Source: Planococcus sp. 107-1 (GTDB lineage: Bacteria; Bacillota; Bacilli; Bacillales_A; Planococcaceae). From it: 64,000 nucleotides of DNA. Shown here one piece after another: positions 43,421-54,346 of the stretch. The translations under genes and the position numbers were made by a program. The stretch spans positions 2,418,001 through 2,482,000 of the forward strand of contig NZ_CP090977.1 in NCBI RefSeq assembly GCF_021513255.1, in the 5' to 3' direction. The notes under the pieces are model-generated. The model made no database searches and was not told the origin of the DNA. It saw only the letters and a program-made list of their open reading frames with translations. Numbering within the stretch: the stretch's first letter is position 1; the number at the start of each line of letters is the position of its first letter.

Positions 43421-45264
43421 TTATCTTGCCCATTTAATATCCGGCATTTTCAATGCCACATCATTCACTACAAACGCTACATAACTATTTGCCAGTTTGC
43501 GCCTTTCGTGCTTGCTTAAATAAATGTCCATGCAGAAGAAATAATCGCCATTTTTATATTGAGTGGTCAGCCCGGTGCCGGAGATGGACCATTCGCCAAC
43601 AGCTAAAAAGACCTGCTCCACCTCATCTAAAAATCCATCGTATTTCGAGTGGACATGCACACAAATGCGCACTTCATCGCCGTTCTGATAAAAAACCGCT
43701 TCCTCAACCGAAAGCTTGTCTGAGATTTTATCGGGTTCTTTAAAAATTGCCGAGAAATTCCCATGCTTTGTGCGATAGGGCTTAACATCAAAATAGCCGA
43801 TTTTAGCTGTTCCGAACAAACCGAACGAATCTTCAAAATAGCGGGCATCCGCCATTAGACGCGTCTGGACTTTGTACCCCTCGTAATCGCTGACCAATGA
43901 AAAATCAAAATAATGCGGTTCTTCAATTTCCCGTACAAATGACAAATCGAGTATGGCATGGAAATAGCCGTGTTTTTCTTTTCCTTCCGGCACTGTCAAC
44001 AAAGGCGATCCTGAGCTCTTCTCTGCTAGTCCGAGTTTTGCTGGAATCCGGTAGACTTCTTCCGTATCGCGCCTGCTCATCAGCACCGTCAAAAAAGGAT
44101 TCTCGGGTAAAAAGCGGCTATGGTATTGATGCCCTTCAATGATGAAGTTCTGCCCTTTAATATAAGCATTGATGACACAAGCTGTGTATTTATTGGCTTG
44201 TGTAAAACTGATTCGCTCGTCAATCGCTATTTTAAAAGCGGCATTAGTGGCCGGGTATAATTCTCCTCGGTAAACTTGCAGATCTTCCTGCTTTTTCTCG
44301 CTGTCGAGATAATCCATTAACTCATTTGCTTCCCCATGCTCCAATAAGCGGAATTTCACTTTTTGGATAGGCGTGAAGAATTGAAAGCTTTCGCCTGGTC
44401 CATAATCTTTCAATAAAGGCGCTAAACTGGCGAGATGTTGTTTTTTTCTGGAGTAATCCAGTTTTTTATTCACTTCATACATGACTTCGAAATTCATTAG
44501 CCGGTCCCAATACTGCTGAAGCCCGCGATTGATTTTGCTTTCTTCCACGTTAAGCGAAACGATCGCTTGAAGCGCTGCCTGAATAAAACGGAAGACTTTC
44601 GAAAATGGCCTTTCCTGCTTTGTCAATTGGACTTTAATGGCATCTGGATTGCGGTCGCATAATAACAGTCATAGTCTTTTACGATGGCTATGCCATTCGA
44701 ACAGATATAAGCAGGGACCGTAAACGTATGGGCCTCGCCAATATTGGTTTCTTCAAAAAAACGGATCTGGTGTTCATGAAGCAAAGAAACTTTGAACATC
44801 TTCAATGAGCTGATAGTCGTTAACGCGTTGGATCCGTAAAATGAGAAAAACTCCGGATTTTTTGAAAAAATCGCTTCCGGGACGCCTCGATTCACCCCTT
44901 TGTATTTTCCGACAACAATATCGCTATCGTATTTTTCTCCTACCGCCACCATTCGTTCCAGCGCTTCTTCCCCTAAAAAATCATCTGCATCCACAAAGTA
45001 AATATACTGGCCATTCGCTAGTTCAATCGCTTTATTCCGCGGACCGCTCGGAGAGCCTGAGTTCATCTGATGCTCTACGTGAATATTCGGGAATTCTTTC
45101 TCGTAGCGATCCAGGATGGCGCCGCTTTGGTCAGTAGAACCATCGTCTATACAAATAATTTCCAGAAATTGCTGGTCTAATGTCTGATTCAGGATGCTGG
45201 CAATGCAACGTTCAATAAATTGTTCGTCGTTGTATACGGGAATAGCTACAGTCACTTTAATCAT
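43421..45264 (-). pseudogene. TarS-like wall teichoic acid glycosyltransferase (GT2), single-base frameshift
   Basis: The N-part (213 aa frame) is a GT2 domain: VTVAIPVYNDEQFIERCI, CIDDGSTDQSG, SGSPSGPRNKAIE, YFVDADDFLGEEAL and KGVNRGVPEAIF, matching TarS of Staphylococcus, which adds beta-GlcNAc to ribitol teichoic acid. The C-part (401 aa frame) is the helical linker and beta-domains that TarS also has after its catalytic domain. They lie in different frames and join if one C is added to the CC at 44653-44654 (minus strand GACCGC to GACCCGC), giving CYYATRNPDAIKVQLTKQ, like the YYYATKREG of TarS. Total about 614 residues. A TagE-like gene converges with it. Confidence 0.8.
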
Positions 45265-45344
45265 GCTTCCCCCTCTTTCCTCTCCTAATTAAGCAATGGC
45301 TTGCTATAAATTATACCAGTTATCTGAAAATTTAATCAATTTAA

Positions 45345-45382
45345 AAAACCACTGCCGCTTTCTCTTAAGGCAGTGGTTTTTA
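45345..45382 (-). terminator. Terminator of the cobalamin operon
   Basis: The sequence on the minus strand is AAAAACCACTGCC ... GGCAGTGGTTTTTT, a strong hairpin 7 bases after the btuF stop. Confidence 0.85.
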
Positions 45383-45388
45383 ATGAAC

Positions 45389-46339
45389 TTATTTCAATAA
45401 ATCAGGATAAGCGGTTTCGGCTACCAGTTTCACGGCTTCTCCTATTCTTGGCCCCGGCCGTGAGGTGATATCTGAATCCAACAAGAAGACTTGCTCATTT
45501 TGGACAGCCGCAATTTCCGACCAGCTATCGCGGGCTTTGATTTCATCTACAGCGTTCTCCACATAGGATACCGTTGTAAAAATCAGTTCAGGATTCCGGT
45601 TCACCACTTCTTCTTCAGAAAGTTGCGGCCAGCCTTCCAAATCTGCAAATACGTTTTCCACTTGAGCGTGGTTCATAATTTCCTGTTGGAAAGTCTTATC
45701 GCCCGTTGTATAGATTTCAGGCAACGGGCTGATTTCGATGTAAGCTTTTTTCTTTTGCTCAACTTCAGCGAGCTTGTCTTGGACGTCTTTAATTTCTCCT
45801 TGAATGGAAGCAATCAGTTCTTCGCCTTTTTCTTCCACTCCCATTACTTGCGCGATTTGTTCGATGTCGCCATATACATCTTCAAACGAAGCGGCGGATT
45901 CGATGACGAATACCGGAATATCCGCTTCTTCTAAAACCTCGAGTCCGGTCGGTCCGCCAGTCGAATAAGCGAGGACAATATCCGGATCCAATTGGATGAT
46001 GCGTTCTGCATTGAATTTCACAGAATCAGAAACCCGCTCAACTTCCAAAGCTTCCTCCGGGTAGTTATCAAAATCCGTGGCCCCGATCAATTTGTCTCCT
46101 TCTTCTAATGCATAAAGGATTTCCGTATTGCTCGGAATAAGCGAAACGACGGTTTCCGGAATTTCTTCCAACTTCACTTCATTGCCTAAATCATCTGTCA
46201 CTGCGTAAGACTCAGCCACTTCCGTTTCCGTGTTTGCATTGTCTGCAGTATTAGTTGTTTCCGCACTTTCCTCACTTTGGCAGGCTCCGAGAAATACAGC
46301 CAGTGCAAGCGTTCCACTCAATAAATAAGATTTTTTCAT
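45389..46339 (-). CDS. btuF: Cobalamin-binding lipoprotein of an ABC importer
   Basis: 316 residues. Signal peptide with lipobox LGAC (Cys20), an acidic spacer, then a BtuF/FhuD-type binding fold: VTDDLGNEVKLEEIPETVVSLIPSNTEILYAL, GATDFDNYPEEA, ADIPVFVIESAASFEDVYGDIEQIAQVMG, and ITSRPGPRIGEAVKLVAE. The match to BtuF and the upstream cobalamin riboswitch make vitamin B12 or cobinamide the likely ligand rather than heme or siderophore. The ATG overlaps the stop of the adenosyltransferase frame (ATGA). Permease and ATPase genes are not in the window. Confidence 0.88.
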   Translation of the reverse strand: MKKSYLLSGTLALAVFLGACQSEESAETTNTADNANTETEVAESYAVTDDLGNEVKLEEIPETVVSLIPSNTEILYALEEGDKLIGATDFDNYPEEALEVERVSDSVKFNAERIIQLDPDIVLAYSTGGPTGLEVLEEADIPVFVIESAASFEDVYGDIEQIAQVMGVEEKGEELIASIQGEIKDVQDKLAEVEQKKKAYIEISPLPEIYTTGDKTFQQEIMNHAQVENVFADLEGWPQLSEEEVVNRNPELIFTTVSYVENAVDEIKARDSWSEIAAVQNEQVFLLDSDITSRPGPRIGEAVKLVAETAYPDLLK

Positions 46340-46885
46340 TTGCTCTTTTCCTCTTCTTTCTTTTTCGGTCTCGTTGGATAGGATTTGCTGATGAACGGAA
46401 TCTCTTCCACCCCGTGTTTGCGATTGGTATAAACTGCCATGACAAATAAGACGTTAGCGAGCAATTGCGCATAATCAAATAAAATCTCGGGAACTTCCCC
46501 GCTCCAAACTCACTTTATGCAATGCCCTAACTGATTTTTTCGCTTCGCTTCGGCACACATGCAAGCTACAGGCAGCCTGACTCCCTTGTGGCAAGACAAA
46601 ATTTCCGATACTGTCTTCCACCTCTGCCACGTAAGAATCGTATAAACTGCTCAGTTTTTCAAGGTCTTCTTGGTCAATCGCTATTTTGCCACGCACCGAA
46701 CCGTTCAAATGATAGGCCATAGGCTGTAAATAACGAAGATCCCGCTCTACTTCCGGAATGTCTTTCGTCAACGAAATGGCTTCACCAATGCGTGTCGTGA
46801 GTGAATCGGTGCGAATTTCAAAATCCACTGTGGATGCGGACTCCCGCATGAATGGATAGCAAATATAGCGCATTTCTTTTTTCAT
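46336..46885 (-). pseudogene. Cob(I)alamin adenosyltransferase-like protein, single-base frameshift
   Basis: Makes adenosylcobalamin from corrinoid and ATP. The helical PduO-type C-core is clear: NFVLPQGSQAACSLHVCRSEAKKSVRALHKV. The N-terminus is unusual (YICYPFMRESASTVDFEIRTDSL) and lacks the TKTGDxGxTSL loop that opens most PduO enzymes, so the exact subfamily is open. The frame breaks in a G4 run (46497-46500); with three G it continues SLEREVPEILFDYAQLLANVLFVMAVYTNRKHG and runs on to a TGA overlapping the btuF start. This is the only one of the window's frame breaks that needs a base removed. About 182 residues when joined. Confidence 0.7.
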
Positions 46886-46948
46886 TCATATCACCTCTTC
46901 TCCTGCTTTACTCAGTGGTAATCTTCCGCATCGCACTTCAGATAAACA

Positions 46949-46982
46949 GCAAAAAGCCGCCCTCATAAAAAGGGCGGCACCA
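46949..46982 (-). terminator. Attenuator terminator after the cobalamin riboswitch
   Basis: GCCGCCCTTTTTATGAGGGCGGC hairpin followed by T run on the minus strand. It lies between the riboswitch and the adenosyltransferase start; cobalamin should favour it. Confidence 0.8.
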
Positions 46983-47074
46983 TAACAATTAAACGGCTCG
47001 TCTATAAAGCCGCAATTGAAAAAGTTGCCGTATGATTCCCTTATCTTCCGAAGAGTAAAAATACGTTCAAAAAA

Positions 47075-47238
47075 AGGTAGGTCTCCTGGCTTGTGCATCG
47101 TTTTACTCTAAGAACCTTCCCGTCGGATGATCACTCATCTAAGACAGTGGCATTTTCTTATTTCATACGCACTTACAGTTGCGGAAACAGCTCCGGATTC
47201 GCACCGGATTCCCTGTTATACTGACGAATCAGTACCTT
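47075..47238 (-). ncRNA. Cobalamin riboswitch
   Basis: Minus strand: GGTAC at the 5' side, AACAGGGAATCCGGTGCGAA, TCCGGAGCTG, CCGCAACTGTAAGTGC, GCCACTG (the B12 box partner region), GGGAAGG and, at the end, GCCAGGAGACCTACC. These are the conserved blocks of cobalamin riboswitches in the right order. It controls the adenosyltransferase-btuF operon. Confidence 0.95.
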
Positions 47239-47310
47239 TTTTCTGCATGATTATTCACTTGTTTCAAGTGTAGCATAATTTATTCCTCAGGAAAGCCTAA
47301 TTTTCCGATT

Positions 47311-47324
47311 AGAAAGCGCTTCCA
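47311..47324. promoter_or_regulatory. Weak cre-like box
   Basis: AGAAAGCGCTTCCA matches the cre consensus at 12 of 14 places. It lies in the 220-base gap between the cobalamin riboswitch and the GIY-YIG gene. CcpA binding is only a possibility. Confidence 0.3.
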
Positions 47325-47456
47325 GATATTTGAATAATATGACTTTTACTTCTGCTCTCGCTTATTAATCGTTTATTGGTTAAACTAATAATCAGATAAG
47401 TCGAAAATATGAAATAGGAATGAATTTTACGACCGACAACTAAGGGGGATTATTAG

Positions 47457-47861
47457 ATGAAAGAAAAGATTCATGAGCTTCTGAGAAAAGAAAACTATGC
47501 ATTCGATAATGAAAATTGGAAGTCCATCGAAAATGTTCCTTTTCTTTTAAATGATGAGACCACGATGTTGTTGAACAAGATTAAATTGAACATGGGGATG
47601 GCTAAAGGCATCTATATTTTCTGTGACTCCAATCAAAACATCCTCTATATCGGAAAAGGCGCACCAATCTACAACCGCATACGCCGCCATTTCGCAAAAC
47701 TGAAAAAGACAAATCATGCCCCTCACGGATTTTCCCAAGAGATCCAGGCACCTATCACGATTCATTGGGTCGAAATCGAACAGCCTGAAAAAAGGGAAAT
47801 CGTTGAGCATATGCTGGCATATACCTTAGAACCGGTGTACAAGAAATGGTACGTAGGATAA
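47457..47861 (+). CDS. GIY-YIG-like nuclease-fold protein
   Basis: 134 residues. GIY at 51-53 and YIG at 64-66 in GIYIFCDSNQNILYIGKG, then Arg74 in IYNRIRRHF and a late Glu in the KREIVEHMLAYTLEPVYKKW helix complete a GIY-YIG fold like the UvrC N-terminal domain. AAGGGGG lies about 9 bases before the ATG. A single-domain protein with no linked partner. It could cut DNA or RNA, but the target is unknown. Confidence 0.8.
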   Translation: MKEKIHELLRKENYAFDNENWKSIENVPFLLNDETTMLLNKIKLNMGMAKGIYIFCDSNQNILYIGKGAPIYNRIRRHFAKLKKTNHAPHGFSQEIQAPITIHWVEIEQPEKREIVEHMLAYTLEPVYKKWYVG

Positions 47862-47865
47862 ATAG

Positions 47866-47907
47866 AAAAAAGCCTGTAAAGGACGCTTACTGTCTTTTAC
47901 AGGCTTC
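47866..47907. terminator. Terminator between GIY-YIG and threonine aldolase genes
   Basis: AAGCCTGTAAA / TTTACAGGCTT arms enclosing GACGC...GTC, with A and T runs on both ends; serves two convergent genes. Confidence 0.8.
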
Positions 47908-47910
47908 TTT

Positions 47911-49005
47911 CTATTTTAGAGTTTTCATTTTTTCATTAAGCTTGGCAAATAGCTCTTCTACCTTCTCTGCCGGCAAAGTTTCATACAAATCACCTAGGCT
48001 GACTTCATAGGAGCTGCCCCCGTTTTCCAATGTTTTAAGGTAGCTTGTAAGCCCGATTCCCGTTTCCTGATGAAGCTCAGCAAGCAGCTCTTCCATCGTG
48101 TCATTGGCATAGCTGAAATGGACATGGAACATATTCGATACAGGCTCCACGGGCAGAGTGGTAATCCCTTCACAGCTATTGAAAAAGCCGGCCAGTTCTT
48201 TTGCATGTTCATGATACATCGCCATCTTTTTAGATCGCTTGTCAAAATAATAGTCAGCGGAAAGGATATACGGATACAGCGAAATCAAATCGCCGCCGTG
48301 GCGCCGTTTCCAAACTTTTGACTGAGCCATGAACTCTTTATCTCCTGCCAGTATCGCTCCTGCGATGCCGCCAATTCCTTTATAGAGCGAGATATAGACA
48401 CTGTCAAAAAGGCCGCAGACTTCACTTGCGGTTTTACCGTAATAAGGCAGCACTTCCAGAAGCCGCGCCCCGTCCAGATGCAGTTTGATCTCGTTCTTGC
48501 GGCAATAAGCCGAAATCTCTTCCAAAGTTATGTAGCTTGGCAATTGCCCGCCAATTTCACGCTGCGGCAACTCCAACAGCACACAGGCCACTTTCTCGTC
48601 CATTTGGAGGACATCTTCTAGCTCAATGACGCGATCCTTATCAGCGAGCAGCACAGACTCGATTCCATGCAATTCTTGAAGCCCTTTTTCTTCGTGGATC
48701 TCCAGATGGCTCAATGGATGATAAGCTACTTTCCGAATGCCTGCCGCGTCGCACCAGATACGCAAGGCAATTTGCTGCGCCATTGTCCCGCTCGGGAAAA
48801 ACACCGCATTTTCTTTTCCTAGCAGCTCCGCCATCTTCTCCTGAAACTCTTCAATAACCGTTCCTTGGCCGTAAATATCGCTTTCTACATTTCCATCAAT
48901 ACCCTCAAATGCCTCTTTCAGCACCTTCACATCACGCTTGCCGTGGCCAGCCAACTGGTGCTCACTCTCGAGAAAACTTCGCTTCAACCGTTCATTGGAT
49001 GTCAT
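47911..49005 (-). CDS. Low-specificity threonine aldolase / beta-eliminating lyase family
   Basis: 364 residues, PLP-dependent fold type I. Motifs: YGQGTVIEEFQEKMAELLGKENAVFFPSGTMAQQIA, LHLDGARLLEV, and the PLP lysine in VYISLYKGIGGIAGAIL. The family splits L-threonine to glycine and acetaldehyde, or removes amino-acid side chains. The C-part (NMFHVHFSY, GSSYEVSLGD) resembles the Bacillus branch annotated as beta-eliminating lyase rather than classical LtaE. The start at 49005 has AGGAG 7 bases upstream; the longer frame lacks a site. Confidence 0.85.
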   Translation of the reverse strand: MTSNERLKRSFLESEHQLAGHGKRDVKVLKEAFEGIDGNVESDIYGQGTVIEEFQEKMAELLGKENAVFFPSGTMAQQIALRIWCDAAGIRKVAYHPLSHLEIHEEKGLQELHGIESVLLADKDRVIELEDVLQMDEKVACVLLELPQREIGGQLPSYITLEEISAYCRKNEIKLHLDGARLLEVLPYYGKTASEVCGLFDSVYISLYKGIGGIAGAILAGDKEFMAQSKVWKRRHGGDLISLYPYILSADYYFDKRSKKMAMYHEHAKELAGFFNSCEGITTLPVEPVSNMFHVHFSYANDTMEELLAELHQETGIGLTSYLKTLENGGSSYEVSLGDLYETLPAEKVEELFAKLNEKMKTLK

Positions 49006-49130
49006 TGTCTTGCTCCTGTCTCTATTCAGAATACTTGCGCTTTTATCCACTATATCATTTTTAAGGATGCCAGCAAATCGCTGGAAATCGGGAGAAGCCA
49101 ATACCATTCATGTAAGAACCAAGTACACCC

Positions 49131-49172
49131 CAAAAAAACCGCTCTGATCTTAATCGATCAGAGCGGTTTATC
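49131..49172 (-). terminator. Terminator of glpD
   Basis: AAACCGCTCTGATCGATTAAGATCAGAGCGGTTT, a 14-pair hairpin followed by T run on the minus strand. Confidence 0.88.
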
Positions 49173-49182
49173 TATGAATTTA

Positions 49183-50886
49183 TTAGTTTACTGCGGCTTT
49201 AAAAGAAGCACTTGAACGGCTTCCGCCAACTTCAACCGGATGTACAGCTTCATATAGAAGCCCTTCCAGCTCGTTATTGTAAGCTGTTGCCTGTTCCTCA
49301 GTCCAGCCAAGCACTTTGCCCATATAAGCATTTACAGCCGCTTTATTGGCGTGTACCCAGTTGATATCGAAGAACAATGCACCTGTACGGCGGATGAAGA
49401 AATCAATCGGTTTGTAGGCTGCTTCGTATTCCAAAGCGTAGCGCAGCATAGCGAAAGCGATTGGGTCGATTCCCTCTTTAGCCGCTTCTTCGTTTCCGGT
49501 AAATAAGAAATTGAAGACTTGGTCAACATTTGATCCGTAGCGTTGAACCAATTTGCGTGCAGCTTCCGGAGAAAGGCCGCGGCTCACACCTAAACGCACC
49601 CGATCTTCAGAGAACTTCACGAACCCTTTTGACCCTCCAACTTCGCCGCCTGAAATCGGCAAATGTTTTGTGGATACTTTTTTGAATTTCAAGCCATGCT
49701 CTTTTTCCAATTGCTCAGCTACCATATCGACGATGCTTTCGCCCATTTTACGGTAGCCGGTCAGTTTACCGCCGGCAATCGACAGCAATCCTGAATTTGA
49801 AACAAAGATCTCATCTTTACGTGAAATCTCTGAAGGGTCTTTGCCTTCTTCGTGAATCAACGGACGCAATCCAGCCCAGCTTGATTCGATATCTTCCGTA
49901 CGGATTCCCACTTCCGGGAACATGAAGTCGATCGCTTTCAAGACATAATCGCGGTCTTCTGTAGTCATCGTCGGATGAGCAATGTCCTGTTTGTAAACTG
50001 TATCTGTTGTACCGACATACACTTTCCCTTCACGCGGAATCGCGAATGCCATCCGGCCATCCGGCATATCGAAATAGATCGCTTGTTTCAACGGGAAGCG
50101 GCGGCCATCGAATACTAAGTGAATTCCTTTTGTTAATTGCAATGTCTTACCTTGTTTAGAATGGTCTTTGTCGCGCAATGTATCCACCCATGGGCCTGCT
50201 GCATTGACGATTTTCTTCGCATAGATTTCGTGGATTTTACCATCGACCTGGTCTTCCACACGGATGCCGACCACTTTGCCGTTATGGTAGATGAAGCTTG
50301 AGACTTTTGCATAGTTCATAGCCAAAGCGCCTTTTTCAACCGCTTTTTTCATGACTTCCATCGTTAGGCGAGCATCGTCTGTTTTGTATTCTACGTAGTA
50401 GCCGCCGCCTTTAATGTCTTTCTTTTTCAATAAAGGTTCACGGCGCAAAGTCTCTTCTTTTGACAGCATTTTACGGCGTTCATCTTTCTTGACTCCTGCT
50501 AAAAAGTCATAGACGCGCAAGCCAACATTTGTACTAAGCGGCCCAAAAGTTCCACCTTTATAAAACGGCAATAGCATCCATTCAGGAGTCGTTACATGCG
50601 GTCCATTTTCATAAACGATTTCACGTTCTTTCCCTACTTCTGCCACCATTTTCACTTCAAATTGCTTCAAATAGCGTAGCCCACCGTGAACGAGTTTGGT
50701 AGAACGGCTGCTTGTGCCTGCAGCAAAATCCTGCATTTCCACGACCGCCACTTTCATGCCTCTCATTGTTGCATCTAGCGTTGTTCCTGCACCTGTAATC
50801 CCACCGCCGATCACGATTAAATCAAGAGGTGTATTTTTCATTTTATTGTACGTGTCTGTTCGGTTTAAGCTGGAAAATTTCATCAT
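49183..50886 (-). CDS. glpD: Aerobic glycerol-3-phosphate dehydrogenase
   Basis: Peripheral membrane FAD enzyme oxidising glycerol 3-phosphate to dihydroxyacetone phosphate. 567 residues; the FAD loop LIVIGGGITGAGTTLDATMRG is near 24-44, followed by GTSSRSTKLVHGGLRYLKQFE, GGYYVEYKTDDARL, NAAGPWVDTLRD, YVGTTDTVY and SIAGGKLTGYRKMGE. All are typical of B. subtilis GlpD (about 555 aa). AAAGGAG lies 6 bases before the first ATG. It follows glpK and has its own leader hairpin that should respond to GlpP. Confidence 0.95.
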   Translation of the reverse strand: MMKFSSLNRTDTYNKMKNTPLDLIVIGGGITGAGTTLDATMRGMKVAVVEMQDFAAGTSSRSTKLVHGGLRYLKQFEVKMVAEVGKEREIVYENGPHVTTPEWMLLPFYKGGTFGPLSTNVGLRVYDFLAGVKKDERRKMLSKEETLRREPLLKKKDIKGGGYYVEYKTDDARLTMEVMKKAVEKGALAMNYAKVSSFIYHNGKVVGIRVEDQVDGKIHEIYAKKIVNAAGPWVDTLRDKDHSKQGKTLQLTKGIHLVFDGRRFPLKQAIYFDMPDGRMAFAIPREGKVYVGTTDTVYKQDIAHPTMTTEDRDYVLKAIDFMFPEVGIRTEDIESSWAGLRPLIHEEGKDPSEISRKDEIFVSNSGLLSIAGGKLTGYRKMGESIVDMVAEQLEKEHGLKFKKVSTKHLPISGGEVGGSKGFVKFSEDRVRLGVSRGLSPEAARKLVQRYGSNVDQVFNFLFTGNEEAAKEGIDPIAFAMLRYALEYEAAYKPIDFFIRRTGALFFDINWVHANKAAVNAYMGKVLGWTEEQATAYNNELEGLLYEAVHPVEVGGSRSSASFKAAVN

Positions 50887-50927
50887 ATACCGCTCCTTTA
50901 GTTTTTTACAATTTTTGGAAAGGAAAC

Positions 50928-50985
50928 AAAAGAGACCAAGCTACAGTCGCAGAATTTCTTCAGCTGAACTGGCTTGGTCTCTCGA
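50928..50985 (-). promoter_or_regulatory. glpD leader hairpin (GlpP antitermination target)
   Basis: Minus strand GAGAGACCAAGC ... GCTTGGTCTCTTTT, a terminator-like inverted repeat in the glpK-glpD gap, ending in T-rich DNA. In B. subtilis GlpP with glycerol 3-phosphate prevents termination at such a leader. Confidence 0.8.
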
Positions 50986-51012
50986 TATCTCCGGCCAAAT
51001 ATTAACTTTTAC

Positions 51013-52556
<1,544 letters not shown>

Positions 52557-53390
52557 TTAAGAAACGATTTTTTGTTCTAATTTATCAGCTACTGTTGAGC
52601 CTTTTCTCAATTCTACACTTGCTGCGCCGAATAAAACCAGCAGGAAGATTGCACTAAGCGCCCAGAAAAGCAAATTGAATTCGCCTAGGAACATTGCTTT
52701 ATAGAATACTGCTCCGTAGATACCGCCGAAAATTGGTCCGACGATCGGCACCCAAGCGTAGCTCCAATCTGAACTTCCTTTGCCTGGAATCGGCAATAAT
52801 GCATGGGCAATTCTTGGCCCTAAATCACGAGCCGGGTTGATCGCATATCCTGTAGGACCACCTAAGCTTAAGCCGATTGCAAGGATCAATGCCCCAACGA
52901 TCAATGGGTTTAAGCCTTCTGTAAATTCGTTTGCTCCGATGAACAATAAGCCCATTACTAAAACAAATGTCCCGATGATTTCTGAAACCAAGTTCGAGAA
53001 TGGCTTACGTACAGCAGGGATGGTTGCAAATACACCAAGTTTCGTCTCTTGGTCTTTCGTACGCTCCCAATGCGGCAAGTAATTGAAAAAGACGATAGCT
53101 GCTCCGATGATCGCACCGATCATCTGCGCCAAAATATAAACTGGAACTTTTGACCAAGGGAAGTCGCCGACTGCCGCAAAGCCAAGTGTAACTGCTGGAT
53201 TCAAGTGAGCTCCGGAGAAATTGCCGACAGCGTAAACCCCCATCGTTACTGCTAAGCCCCAAGCGATTGTTACAACGATCCAGCCGCCGTTTTCTGCTTT
53301 AGAATCCTTTAATGCGATACCAGCTACAACTCCAGCACCAAAAATAATCAAAATCATGGTACCAATTACTTCAGCTAAAAATTCCGTCAT
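52557..53390 (-). CDS. glpF: Glycerol uptake facilitator (aquaglyceroporin)
   Basis: 277 residues with six membrane helices and the two half-helices of MIP channels: SGAHLNPAVTLG and GYAINPARDLGPRIAHA, each with the NPA box; the Asp after the second NPAR is typical of glycerol-conducting members. Lets glycerol diffuse in for GlpK. It is the first gene of the glpF-glpK operon (21-base gap) and is preceded by a GlpP-type leader and a promoter with cre. Confidence 0.93.
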   Translation of the reverse strand: MTEFLAEVIGTMILIIFGAGVVAGIALKDSKAENGGWIVVTIAWGLAVTMGVYAVGNFSGAHLNPAVTLGFAAVGDFPWSKVPVYILAQMIGAIIGAAIVFFNYLPHWERTKDQETKLGVFATIPAVRKPFSNLVSEIIGTFVLVMGLLFIGANEFTEGLNPLIVGALILAIGLSLGGPTGYAINPARDLGPRIAHALLPIPGKGSSDWSYAWVPIVGPIFGGIYGAVFYKAMFLGEFNLLFWALSAIFLLVLFGAASVELRKGSTVADKLEQKIVS

Positions 53391-53430
53391 TTTTCAACAC
53401 TCCTTTATAATTTTGTTTAAGAACCGAAAA

Positions 53431-53500
53431 GAAAAAAAAGACCTCCACTGAAATGAGCAGACTTCTACTTAAGAAGTACTCATATCAGTGCAGGTCTCCA
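53431..53500 (-). promoter_or_regulatory. glpF leader hairpin (GlpP antitermination target)
   Basis: Minus strand GGAGACCTGCACTGATATGAGTA and its near-complement ending CAGTGGAGGTCTTTTTTTT form a long stem with a T run. It is the second GlpP-type leader in the locus and shares the GAGACC start with the glpD leader. Confidence 0.8.
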
Positions 53501-53533
53501 TTTCTCCAACACAGCTCTTAACTTGTTAATCCT

Positions 53534-53562
53534 AAACTATCACTTACTGAAAGCGCTGTCAA
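53534..53562 (-). promoter_or_regulatory. glpF promoter with overlapping cre box
   Basis: Minus strand TTGACA (53557-53562), 17-base spacer, TAGTTT. TGAAAGCGCTGTCA at 53548-53561 is a perfect match to the cre consensus and covers the -35, so CcpA should repress glycerol uptake on better sugars. Confidence 0.75.
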
Positions 53563-53634
53563 CATCAATTTTTTAAAAAGTTTCTGGATTTGACATATTT
53601 TAATCCAGAAACTATTTTAATCTGCAAAGCGCCT

Positions 53635-54179
53635 TTATTTGTCCCATAATTCGGGTTGGGAAGTCGAAATCGCTACAGCGCCGCCTTTATAAGCAAGGCT
53701 TATATCTTCTTCAGTCCGGATCAAACCGCCAGCAATTACAGGGATCCCCGTTTTTTCTTTCACTTCTTTTATAACCGAGGGAATGATTCCAGGAAGAATT
53801 TCAATGTAGTCCGGTTTCACTTGATTGATCAGATTGATATTGTTTTCAAGCGCTTGGCTATCCAGCAAAAAAAGCCGTTGGATAGTCATCAATTTGTTTT
53901 TTTCGCCAGCGTAATCACATTGCTGCGCGTAGAAACGATGCCATCCGGCTTGATTTCCCTTACCAAGTATTCGATTCCATACATATCCGCTTTGAGCCCT
54001 TGGATCAAATCGACATGAAGAATCACTTTTTTATCCGCTTTTTTCGCTGCTTGCACAAGCGTCTTCAGCTGCGATAAACGCACTTCCAAATAAATGATGT
54101 ATTCATGGTCGCTTTTCAATAAGCGTTCAAATTCTTTCATATTGCGCAACGCCGGCAAAACGCCTTTTAATTCATCCAC
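53635..54179 (-). pseudogene. glpP: Glycerol antiterminator GlpP, single-base frameshift at an A7 run
   Basis: RNA-binding TIM-barrel protein that, with glycerol 3-phosphate, stops termination in glp leaders. VLPALRNMKEFERLLKSDHEYIIYLEVRLSQL, VILHVDLIQGLKADMYGIEYL and GIVSTRSNVITLAKK are in the first frame. RLFLLDSQALENN, PDYIEILPGIIPSVI and GIPVIAGGLIRTEEDI are in the second. Seven A at 53897-53903 where eight would restore LAKKNKLMTIQRLF. Total about 182 residues, close to B. subtilis GlpP (192). GTG start with AAAGGAGG upstream. Located just upstream of glpF, as in Bacillus. Confidence 0.9.
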
Positions 54180-54298
54180 GAGTTAAATTCCTCCTTTCAT
54201 CGAAAACTGCTTGAGATATCCATTCATTCCATTATCCACTCCTTTGCAGTGCCTATCAACAGTTTTTCAAATCCTTTTCTGTCTATTAGCTGCTCCAT

Positions 54299-54341
54299 TG
54301 AAAATCCCTGCATCGCAAAGGAGCGATGCAGGGATTTTCTT
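54299..54341. terminator. Terminator of the exopolysaccharide operon
   Basis: GAAAATCCCTGCATCGC / GCGATGCAGGGATTTTC, a 17-pair perfect hairpin 6 bases after the sugar transferase stop. Confidence 0.88.
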
Positions 54342-54346
54342 GGTAC

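Noticed and set aside
45491-45934. 147-aa plus-strand frame within btuF
   Set aside because: Antisense to a clear lipoprotein gene; no ribosome binding site.
46886-47098. 70-aa frame before the adenosyltransferase gene
   Set aside because: It covers the 3' end of the cobalamin riboswitch and the attenuator hairpin, so it is not a gene.
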